From: Armatimonadota bacterium
GTDB taxonomy: Bacteria > Armatimonadota > Fimbriimonadia > Fimbriimonadales > Fimbriimonadaceae
Length of the DNA: 13,775 bases
NCBI GenBank assembly: GCA_023428805.1
Contig: JAEYWW010000392.1
Coordinates: forward strand, 1 to 13,775
Direction of reading: 5' to 3'
In this document: one piece after another, positions 7,638 to 13,775 of the stretch
Position numbering within the stretch: the stretch's first letter is position 1
How the letters are laid out: each line of letters opens with the position of its first letter
The notes under the pieces: model-generated
What the model was told of the DNA's origin: nothing
The model's input: only the letters and a program-made list of their open reading frames with translations
Database searches by the model: none
Program-made: the position numbers and the translations under genes

Positions 7638-8351
7638 CTAGTTCACCGAGAAGAGATTGCTCTCGATGCCGATGTTGACCTTCATGTTCGTAAAGTCGCT
7701 GACTCCGGCAACTTTGTTCTCCGCATTCTTGACCGACAAGCGAGTCGGAATCCAGACAGAGCCAAATTTCTTTTCGTTGTCGTAGAGGAACGTCGCCATC
7801 AGATGGCCTCCATTCTGGCTGTACCACTCGCGCTTGGTGATAAATTTCTTGGCTGGGTCGATCCAGACGCGGTGGCGGGTCGTGTCATCCAGCGACTCCT
7901 CATAGGTCATGTCAAAGACATACTCGCCCGTCGCTCTTTCGGTGCGGATGTATTTGGCTTCAAGAAAGTTCTGCATCAGAGCCGGAGTGAGGATGCCGAA
8001 ATCAAAGACAGTCTGACGCTTGCCTGGCGCCTTCGCGACGCTCTCCTTGTGCGAGATTTTTGCCTGCGGAATCTTGTAGACCTTGGTGGCTCCGTTCATG
8101 ATGAAGTAGACCTTCATGTCGTCCACCACGGATTCCAGCCGCATCATGAAGGGTTCGCGCATCCACACGGTCACGTCTTTGAAGCGGTACGACTGAGCGA
8201 AATCTTTGTTGATTTTGTTCAGCTCGCGCTGGTCAGCCTTGGATTTCTTCCAAGTGAAAGTTGCGTCCTTGAGCTGAGTCTGGAGGACGCTGTTGATGGA
8301 CGGATTGGCCTGACCAACCATCAGGGTCGCGGCGACGGCAATGATGCTCAC
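7638..8351 (-). CDS. LolA-like outer-membrane lipoprotein-sorting protein
   Basis: This 237-residue exported protein has the pattern of the LolA/LolB fold, which carries lipid tails of lipoproteins across the periplasm. It has a short hydrophobic N-terminus (residues 2-13, likely cleavage after GQA), an early helix, then antiparallel strands. Typical elements are VWMREPFMMRLE (62-73), HRVWIDPAKKFITKREWY (160-177) and the ending VNIGIESNLFSVN. The last resembles the 'N-x-G-x-x-x-x-LF' close of LolA-type proteins. I chose GTG 8351 because GGAG lies 9 nt upstream and it gives a plausible signal peptide. The frame stays open to 8714, but that extension is not protein-like. The signal peptide lacks basic residues, which is odd. 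TTG 8366 is an alternative start. It converges on the metalloprotease; whether it is true LolA or a periplasmic lipid-binding relative cannot be decided. Confidence 0.75.
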   Translation of the reverse strand: MSIIAVAATLMVGQANPSINSVLQTQLKDATFTWKKSKADQRELNKINKDFAQSYRFKDVTVWMREPFMMRLESVVDDMKVYFIMNGATKVYKIPQAKISHKESVAKAPGKRQTVFDFGILTPALMQNFLEAKYIRTERATGEYVFDMTYEESLDDTTRHRVWIDPAKKFITKREWYSQNGGHLMATFLYDNEKKFGSVWIPTRLSVKNAENKVAGVSDFTNMKVNIGIESNLFSVN

Positions 8352-8453
8352 GAAATCGGGCTCCAAAAAAAGAGACGCGGCTGACCGCCCCTCCGAAGAG
8401 TTAGGACGCGCCAAACTCCGTTCCGATTCGGGCGAGGGGACCTCCGGGCAGAG

Positions 8454-8459
8454 TAAAAT
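8454..8459 (+). promoter_or_regulatory. -10-like element before the membrane operon
   Basis: TAAAAT (five of six to TATAAT) ends 9 nt before the ATG at 8469. There is no Shine-Dalgarno and no good -35 at the usual distance. It is compatible with a leaderless start of the five-gene operon. I see no equally good promoter for the divergent LolA-like gene in 8352-8468. Confidence 0.4.
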
Positions 8460-8468
8460 TGCCGCCAG

Positions 8469-9500
8469 ATGCTCGACGAGACGCCCGAGGCCCTGATCAA
8501 GAGCCGCCAGCGCTCCTATGATCGTCGCCGCAATCTCCGCCCGATGACCTCGGGAGAGATGATTGATCTCGCCCTCCGCATCTACCGGTCCATCGCCCGC
8601 CCGGTCTTGGCTGCTTCCCTGCCCTCCATGCTTCTCGCAGGGGCGGGGATCATGTTCCTCACCTCCTTTGTCTTCCCACGAATTGCTCCTAGCGGCAATG
8701 TGGACAAAGTGCATTACACCGAAGGCGCATTCGGCATTGTAGTGACGCTCTTCATCGTCATCCCCCTGCTGATGCTCGCCATTTCCTATGTGGCCGCTTT
8801 GACTGTGCCGACAACTTCCGGCATCGTCATGGGAACAGAAACGGACATGAGAAATGTGAAGCTGAATGCGCCCGCAGCGTCCATGAGGATTTTCCGGGTC
8901 ATGCTGAGCGGGTTTATCCGATCAACGGGCATCCTGGTCGCCTCCCTTGTCCTCTTCCTGCTTGCCGCAGTCGGCCGTGGCTCTTCGGGTGGGACGCTCG
9001 GAATCATCGGTACAGCTTCTGGCTTCGTCACGCTTTTTGCCGGCTTGATCGCTACCCCCATCGCCGCGTACCGCCTGTCTCTGACTCCCCCGGTTGCTCT
9101 TTTGGAGAGCGAATCGCCCAAAACCGCCTTTGATCGGAGTGTCTCGCTCGTCAAGCCCTACAAGCATATTCCCAGCCTGCTTGAAAGCCAGATCGGGCTC
9201 GGGCTGATCCTGCTCGCCGGAATGTTCTTCATCCTCGTGGGCGTCTCCACGGTTTTTGCGATGATCCCCTTGGAGCCGTTTTTCCGATCCCAGGTTTGGA
9301 TGGGGCCGTGGGCCGACATCGTCATTGGCGTCTTGGATGCCATTCCCCTTCTGCTGACCATTTGGCTCCTGGCTCCACTCTGGACCATCGGGGTCACCGT
9401 CATGTACTACGACCGCCGCTCGAGATTGGAGGCCTTCGATATTGCGGTGCTTGCCGATGATGTTCTCAAAGTCAATCGCACAAATCGCCCTGTCGCTTAG
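8469..9500 (+). CDS. Six-TM membrane protein, GDPD-membrane-domain type
   Basis: This 343-residue integral membrane protein has a short charged cytoplasmic N-terminus (1-45). About six transmembrane segments follow near 46-68, 88-112, 152-169, 177-200, 243-266 and 284-311. The C-terminal VMYYDRRSRLEAFDI (311-325) resembles the 'YYDxRxRxEGFD' end of proteins related to the membrane domain of glycerophosphoryl diester phosphodiesterase, which have no catalytic domain of their own. Such proteins often sit beside DUF4129 genes. No enzymatic motif is visible. The start ATG 8469 is preceded by a -10-like element rather than a Shine-Dalgarno; ATG 8544 (MTSGEMIDLA) is a possible later start. It overlaps the next gene by about 44 nt, indicating one operon. 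A scaffold or transport role in the envelope is inference. Confidence 0.75.
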   Translation: MLDETPEALIKSRQRSYDRRRNLRPMTSGEMIDLALRIYRSIARPVLAASLPSMLLAGAGIMFLTSFVFPRIAPSGNVDKVHYTEGAFGIVVTLFIVIPLLMLAISYVAALTVPTTSGIVMGTETDMRNVKLNAPAASMRIFRVMLSGFIRSTGILVASLVLFLLAAVGRGSSGGTLGIIGTASGFVTLFAGLIATPIAAYRLSLTPPVALLESESPKTAFDRSVSLVKPYKHIPSLLESQIGLGLILLAGMFFILVGVSTVFAMIPLEPFFRSQVWMGPWADIVIGVLDAIPLLLTIWLLAPLWTIGVTVMYYDRRSRLEAFDIAVLADDVLKVNRTNRPVA

Positions 9501-10404
9501 CCTCCTGACAGCAGCGGTTGCGGGGTGGGCGCAAGCTCCCATCGACACCCTGGAAAAGAATGCGGCCGCAGCTCAAGACCGCCCTTCACTGGAGAAGGTG
9601 GTCGATGAGGCCGAACAGCACTATCCTGATGAAGATTGGATCGAGGAAATCCGCCTGACGATCGCCGAGAGGGGGTTCGAGGCGGGCAAAACCGAATTCA
9701 TTGCCGCGCTGGAGATCGAGAGGTCCGAAGAGAACGTCGCCGTCAATCTCAAAGACCCCAAACAGGAGGCCGAGGAGATTCTCTCCAGCCCCGCCTATCG
9801 TGATGCGGGCGTTCGGGAGGATCAGGAGAACAGCGAGTGGCTCGCCCGAATCATCGAGGAGTTTCTGCGGCAGATCTATGAATTCCTGATGAGATTGCTG
9901 CCGAGGGGGAGCGGAGGCGCCGTTCCAACTATCGGAGGAATCCCGGCGATCGGATTCGGCGCAGTGCTGGCGGTGGTTCTCATTCTGTTCGTCGGATTCA
10001 TGATCTGGCGATTCGGAGTCGCCCGGAAGGTCAGAAAGAAAGCGGGCGGACTGCTCGAAGAGGATGAGCCAGACCGCACCGCCGATGAGTGGCTGCAGCA
10101 GGCCGACCTTCTCACCCGCAACGGCGATTATCGAAAGGCCATCCGCAGCCTCTACCTCGCCTGTCTGGTCAGATTCGACGACGCCAACGTGGCCGTTTTC
10201 AATCGCGGCGAGACCAACTGGGAGCACCTGCATCGCATCATGGCGAGCCCGAAGAAGCCTGCCGGTCTCGACTTCCGCCCCCCGACAAAATCATTCGACC
10301 TGTTCTGGTATGGATACGCGCCGTGCTCTGCGGAGGATGTCGCGGAGTTCCGCAAAGTCTATGAAAGCCTGTTGAGCCAGCTTGCCATTCGGAGGGCCGC
10401 GTGA
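9457..10404 (+). CDS. DUF4129 domain-containing membrane protein
   Basis: The function of this 315-residue protein is unknown; DUF4129 also occurs at the C-terminus of membrane-bound transglutaminase-like proteins. It has a signal peptide (about 1-27, cleavage after AQA), an extracytoplasmic Glu-rich helical region (30-150) and one transmembrane segment (161-185) followed by Arg/Lys. The cytoplasmic DUF4129 domain (about 210-308) has NGDYRKAIRSLYLA (222-235), ETNWEHL (252-258) and FDLFWYGYAPCSAEDV (280-295), the usual landmarks. The catalytic transglutaminase part is absent. The start is uncertain: ATG 9457 or 9460 gives a compact signal peptide, while TTG 9442 has GGAGG 9 nt upstream. It overlaps the preceding gene by 44-59 nt, and its TGA stop overlaps the GTG start of the DUF4350 gene. 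Confidence 0.85.
   Translation: MMFSKSIAQIALSLSLLTAAVAGWAQAPIDTLEKNAAAAQDRPSLEKVVDEAEQHYPDEDWIEEIRLTIAERGFEAGKTEFIAALEIERSEENVAVNLKDPKQEAEEILSSPAYRDAGVREDQENSEWLARIIEEFLRQIYEFLMRLLPRGSGGAVPTIGGIPAIGFGAVLAVVLILFVGFMIWRFGVARKVRKKAGGLLEEDEPDRTADEWLQQADLLTRNGDYRKAIRSLYLACLVRFDDANVAVFNRGETNWEHLHRIMASPKKPAGLDFRPPTKSFDLFWYGYAPCSAEDVAEFRKVYESLLSQLAIRRAA
10391..10395 (+). promoter_or_regulatory. Shine-Dalgarno for the DUF4350 gene
   Basis: GGAGG lies 5 nt before the GTG at 10401 and inside the end of the DUF4129 gene. It decides the non-ATG start, which overlaps the upstream TGA as GTGA. Confidence 0.75.
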
Positions 10405-11573
10405 AGGCCAAACTGACCCTCTTCAATGTGGCGGCCGTCCTCGCAGCCCTGCTGCTGGCCGCGATCGCGGTTCTCTTCACCGATCAAACCGCGTCCAATT
10501 CCTGGCCATCCATCACGAGCCCGCGTCCGAGCGGCACGATGGCGTTTGCAGAGCTTCTTCGACGCGAAGGCTACAACGTTGTTCTCGACCGCTCCGCTCG
10601 GCCCGGGATTTCCAAGGACGATCTAGCCATCGCCTTCTTCATCGCCGACAAGAGTGATTTCGCTTCGGTCCTCACCCAGTCTGATGAGGATTCTGGATTC
10701 AATCCCTTCAATCCCAATCAGGCGATCTTTGCCGAGTCCATGACCGATCACGTCGCCGGGGGCGGATCGCTCCTCTACCTTCCCATGCCCTCGCTTTTCG
10801 ATGCCGAATCGAAGGGGATGCGCGAATCCACGATCCTGACTGGACCGCGCAATCAGAACTACAAAGCCCGCTGGGAGAACTTTGAGCGGTACTCCATCGC
10901 CCGCCAGGATTGGTCGGAGGGAGATTACGAAGGCATACTTTGGGCGGACCCGAACGGCTACGGTGTGATCTTGATGGGCGCCAAAGGCAAGGCGCGGATC
11001 GGCGTGGTCTCCGATGCCATGATGGCAAGCAACCGGTACTTGGACAAGGAAGACCACGCCGCCCTGCTCCTCGACACCGTCGCGCGACTCGCCAAGCCTG
11101 GCGCAAAAGTCGTCTTCACCGAAGCCGCGTTCGGCAATGTCGAATCGCGCTCCCTTTTCGGCTCGCTCGGCAGTTGGGCACAGGCTCTGAGAATCCAGGC
11201 CCTGCTGCTCGGTCTGGTCATCGTCTACACGCTGGGCAAACGCTTCGGACAACCTGAGGTCGAGTTTCAGGCAACCAAGGGCGCGAGGGACATGCTGACC
11301 GCACTCTCCGCTACAATGAGAAGCGGCAAGCGCAGGCATCTCGCGCTTCATGCCCTCTACGACGACGCGATTGCCCAGTGCCGAAAAATTGTCCGCGCCA
11401 CCCGATCCATGTCAGATGCAGACGTGATCGCACGACTGCCAATTGAACTTCAGAATGCTCTGATGCAGATTCAGCGCGGCAGTTGGCAGGATGCAGTTGC
11501 CGCCGCCAAGATGCTCGACTTCGAGATGGCGAAGTTCAAGGCTGACAGCCGACAGGAACGCCCACGGGCATAA
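10401..11573 (+). CDS. DUF4350 domain-containing membrane protein
   Basis: This 390-residue membrane-anchored protein is of unknown function. One transmembrane segment lies near residues 7-26. The extracytoplasmic DUF4350 part (about 35-250) includes SPRPSGTMAFAELLRREGY (40-58), typical of the family opening. It also has a Rossmann-like GGGSLLYLP (120-128), IGVVSDAMMASNRYL (200-214) and VVFTEAAFG (237-245). A second transmembrane segment (263-279) leads into a helical cytoplasmic tail (285-390). The DUF4350 region resembles class I glutamine amidotransferase-like folds seen in gliding/envelope proteins, without recognisable catalytic residues. The GTG start overlaps the upstream stop by four bases, so translation is coupled to DUF4129. 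This pair is commonly encoded with MoxR and DUF58 genes, not present here. Confidence 0.8.
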   Translation: MKAKLTLFNVAAVLAALLLAAIAVLFTDQTASNSWPSITSPRPSGTMAFAELLRREGYNVVLDRSARPGISKDDLAIAFFIADKSDFASVLTQSDEDSGFNPFNPNQAIFAESMTDHVAGGGSLLYLPMPSLFDAESKGMRESTILTGPRNQNYKARWENFERYSIARQDWSEGDYEGILWADPNGYGVILMGAKGKARIGVVSDAMMASNRYLDKEDHAALLLDTVARLAKPGAKVVFTEAAFGNVESRSLFGSLGSWAQALRIQALLLGLVIVYTLGKRFGQPEVEFQATKGARDMLTALSATMRSGKRRHLALHALYDDAIAQCRKIVRATRSMSDADVIARLPIELQNALMQIQRGSWQDAVAAAKMLDFEMAKFKADSRQERPRA

Positions 11574-11574
11574 T
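11569..11574 (+). promoter_or_regulatory. -10-like element before the small exported protein gene
   Basis: CATAAT (five of six to TATAAT) overlaps the DUF4350 stop codon and ends 6 nt before the ATG at 11581. CTGACA (11542-11547) matches five of six of a -35, but the 21-nt spacer is too long. It may be an internal leaderless promoter; the evidence is positional only. Confidence 0.3.
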
Positions 11575-11580
11575 AGAGAT

Positions 11581-11955
11581 ATGAACCGCAGTGCCGCTTT
11601 CGTCCTGCTCGCCCTCGCCGCCGCAATGGCGGGAGCACAAACTTCAGCCGACAAGAAAACCGAAGAAGAGAAGAAGAAGCTCGCCAAGCTGGAAAAAACC
11701 TACAAAGAGGCCAAATCTGCGTACACAAAAACTCCCAAGGACGCGAAGAAGAAGAAGGCTTATGTCGACGCGACGGTCAAGCTCGGCACAGCGACCATGC
11801 GCTCCCCCATCCTCGGCCCAAAAGAAAAATATCCAAAAGCTCTGCGCTATTACCGCGAGGCATTGAAAATCGACCCCAAGAACAAAGAGGCCGCCGCCAA
11901 CAAAAAGACGATCGAGGACATCTACAAGTCCATGGGTCGTGAGATTCCGAAGTGA
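11581..11955 (+). CDS. Small Lys-rich exported protein with TPR-like helix pair
   Basis: This 124-residue protein has no assigned function. It has a signal peptide (1-19; hydrophobic 4-17, cleavage likely after AGA). A highly charged, Lys-rich helical segment (20-60) follows, with coiled-coil potential. The C-terminal YPKALRYYREALKIDPKNKEA (about 82-102) reads like one TPR unit. That suggests a protein-interaction role outside the cytoplasmic membrane. The gene starts 7 nt after the DUF4350 stop, and its TGA overlaps the GTG start of the next gene, so it belongs to the operon. I chose ATG 11581 because it begins the signal peptide; the frame is open further back only inside the DUF4350 gene. 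Confidence 0.75.
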   Translation: MNRSAAFVLLALAAAMAGAQTSADKKTEEEKKKLAKLEKTYKEAKSAYTKTPKDAKKKKAYVDATVKLGTATMRSPILGPKEKYPKALRYYREALKIDPKNKEAAANKKTIEDIYKSMGREIPK

Positions 11956-13775
11956 CGCCGATCGACGATCAAACCCATGCTTTTGAACTCAAGCGTTTCA
12001 GCCTGAGACTGGCGATTGTCGCGGTCATTCTGGCGCTTGTTCCGACGATTGTTGGGATCATCCTTGCTCCCGAAGGTGCGCTCTATCTTCAGCAGCAGAT
12101 GGCGATGGACGACCAGATGGTCTACGCCGCATGGATGAAGCAGGCGATGGGAGGCCAATTCTTCTTCGACAATCGATTTGCGGTTGAAGCCCAGCCCGGG
12201 ATGACGGTCCACCTCTATTTCCTCGTCCTCGGCTGGGTCGCCAAACTGACTGGGATTCCGCTTGCGATGACCCTTGCAAGGGCTGGGTTCTCTTTTCTGT
12301 TTGTTGTCCTGCTCGGAAAGCTGGTCAAGCGGCTTGAGTGGACGATCTACTCCTCCAAGCTGGCCATGGTGCTCGCCATCTTCGGCATGGGCCTCGGATT
12401 TGCGGCTTGGGAGCCATTTGGACGCGAAATTTTGCACGAATCTCCGGTCAGCTTTTTGACCGGCGGAAGACTCCCAATCGATGTCTGGCAGCCGGAGGCA
12501 TTCACCTTCAGCTCCATGCTCACAAATGGGCTCTTCATGGCGAGCCTGTGTCTGTTTCTCGTGATCTTTCTCGCCGTGCTGGATGCCCGCGACTCGTGGA
12601 AATCAGTCCCCCTCGGGTTCGGCGCGTTCTTCGTCCTGATGAACATCCACAGCTACGATGTTCTGCTGCTGGCATTTGTGTTGATCGGGTTTTTGGTGGG
12701 CTGCGTCGCGGGGAAAACGGCCACCACGCAATGGGTGATCCGAGCCGCCGTCATTGGTGCAGGAGCGATTCTGCCTGCACTCTGGTTCATGCATGTTCTG
12801 TCGAATGATCCTGTCTTCCAGGCCCGAGCGGCGACATTGACGTATACGGACAGCTTTCGCCAGATTCTCGTCGGCCTTCTTCCTCTCGTGCTGCTTGGAT
12901 TGGCGGGCGCGGTCCGAGGAGTCTATACCGGGAGCAATCAAGATTCATCATCCGACGACGAGGAGTCATCGAAACGCAATTCCTCCCTTCTCATCGGCAG
13001 CGGGCTTCTCGGCGCGCTGCTTCTCTTCATGATCGTTCGATCATTGAATCATGCGCCGGACAGCTACCTGCTGAATCTCCCCACATGGATCGCGTGCTTC
13101 ATCGCGGTTCTGGCTTCGATCTATTTCATCCGTCCCAAAAGCCCGATCATGGCGCTGGTCTGCGCTTGGGCATTTGTCGGCCTGATCGCTCCCTACTTCC
13201 CCGGCCTCTTCCAGCGAAAGCTTTCGATGGGGATCGCCATCCCCTGGGGACTCCTTGCGGCGATGTCGCTGGGCGATCTCATCAAGAATTTCGACCGGAG
13301 CAAGCGCAATGCGGCGACCGCAGTTGGGCTGATTGTCGGCTGCGCCTCATCACTTCTCTGGGTTCAGAGGGAGATGATCTTCATCAAAAGCAACGTGTCA
13401 AGCACGACAGTCCATCCGGTCACGCTGTCGTCCGACATCGCTTCGATATTAAAGTCCCTCGACGCCGAACCAGGACGAAAGGTGGCCGTAGCGATGCCGG
13501 GATTCCCGTCGGTGCGTGAGCAGAAGGGCACGTTTGACACCCCCTATATGCCGGATCTCAATCCTTTTGCCAGCGGTCTTTCCGGAGCCTACACCTATGC
13601 TGGCCATTGGAGCGAAACTCCAGACTACAACACGCGTCGCGGCATTGCAACCGCCATCTTCTTGGTTCAAACCCCCGATGAAAAGCGTCGTGAACTCCTG
13701 GCAAAAACGGGAGCGAACTACATCATCGCCCCCAATCCAGACAGTTTCGGGGCCCCGGGCCGGGGCGCGTCGGGG
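11952..13775 (+). CDS. GT-C-like polytopic membrane glycosyltransferase (partial, 3' end cut)
   Basis: The reading frame is open for 608 codons to the window edge without a stop, so the C-terminus is missing. The protein has about 12 transmembrane segments, from residues 18-40 to about 455-472. A conserved acidic pair in AMDDQMVYAAW (51-61) lies in the first extracytoplasmic loop, where GT-C glycosyltransferases keep their catalytic or metal-binding Asp residues (Asp53, Asp54). An extracytoplasmic C-terminal domain contains GAYTYAGHWSETPDYN (545-560). These features match GT-C-type enzymes that use lipid-linked sugar donors. The substrate is unknown, and some relatives are annotated only as hypothetical membrane proteins. 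A Ser/Asp/Glu loop (328-340) is cytoplasmic or linker. The GTG start overlaps the upstream TGA by four bases with no Shine-Dalgarno, which suggests translational coupling. Confidence 0.75.
   Translation, partial: MTPIDDQTHAFELKRFSLRLAIVAVILALVPTIVGIILAPEGALYLQQQMAMDDQMVYAAWMKQAMGGQFFFDNRFAVEAQPGMTVHLYFLVLGWVAKLTGIPLAMTLARAGFSFLFVVLLGKLVKRLEWTIYSSKLAMVLAIFGMGLGFAAWEPFGREILHESPVSFLTGGRLPIDVWQPEAFTFSSMLTNGLFMASLCLFLVIFLAVLDARDSWKSVPLGFGAFFVLMNIHSYDVLLLAFVLIGFLVGCVAGKTATTQWVIRAAVIGAGAILPALWFMHVLSNDPVFQARAATLTYTDSFRQILVGLLPLVLLGLAGAVRGVYTGSNQDSSSDDEESSKRNSSLLIGSGLLGALLLFMIVRSLNHAPDSYLLNLPTWIACFIAVLASIYFIRPKSPIMALVCAWAFVGLIAPYFPGLFQRKLSMGIAIPWGLLAAMSLGDLIKNFDRSKRNAATAVGLIVGCASSLLWVQREMIFIKSNVSSTTVHPVTLSSDIASILKSLDAEPGRKVAVAMPGFPSVREQKGTFDTPYMPDLNPFASGLSGAYTYAGHWSETPDYNTRRGIATAIFLVQTPDEKRRELLAKTGANYIIAPNPDSFGAPGRGASG

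Noticed and set aside
7638..8714. Long version (358 codons) of the LolA-like gene
   Set aside because: The upstream part is not protein-like, overlaps the divergent membrane gene, and would bury the signal peptide; GTG 8351 has a Shine-Dalgarno.
13085..13519. 144-codon plus-strand frame inside the glycosyltransferase
   Set aside because: It is out of frame with the long membrane protein, which continues through it with clear transmembrane segments.

Overview
The window is chromosomal DNA from a bacterium with fairly high GC. It looks Gram-negative, because there is a LolA-like lipoprotein-sorting protein and several Sec-exported proteins. The gene set (large DUF5117/DUF4953-type metzincin, LolA-like protein, DUF4129/DUF4350 membrane pair, S2 with a long acidic tail) suggests Armatimonadota (Fimbriimonadia-like), with Planctomycetota as an alternative. 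This is inference from gene content and was not tested by phylogeny. I see no rRNA, tRNA, CRISPR, IS element or prophage gene.

Region 1 (1-2181): a minus-strand translation operon, rpsB (ribosomal protein S2) then tsf (EF-Ts), 2 nt apart. It has an extended -10 promoter near 2112-2120, a structured leader whose pairing could occlude the rpsB Shine-Dalgarno, and a clear intrinsic terminator after tsf. Region 2 (2182-4068): a divergent class I/II PLP aminotransferase, then a GNAT acetyltransferase whose strong Shine-Dalgarno lies inside a hairpin.

Region 3 (4133-8351): an exported 1147-residue metzincin-type zinc metalloprotease on the plus strand converges on a minus-strand LolA-like exported protein. 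A perfect 15-bp-stem bidirectional terminator separates them.

Region 4 (8469 to the end): five plus-strand genes, overlapping or a few nt apart, all membrane or exported: a six-TM protein of the GDPD-membrane-domain type, a DUF4129 protein, a DUF4350 protein, a small Lys-rich exported protein with a TPR-like helix pair, and a GT-C-like polytopic glycosyltransferase running off the window. The DUF4129/DUF4350 pair is usually found with MoxR ATPase and DUF58 genes, which are absent here. The arrangement suggests an envelope-assembly unit, but no substrate can be assigned.

Several starts (2182, 8469, 11581, less clearly 4133) lack a Shine-Dalgarno but have a -10-like hexamer 6-9 nt before ATG, as leaderless transcripts would. 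Other starts in the same window have good Shine-Dalgarno sequences, so mixed initiation modes are likely. The last 28 bases are almost pure G/C and may be a contig-edge artefact.
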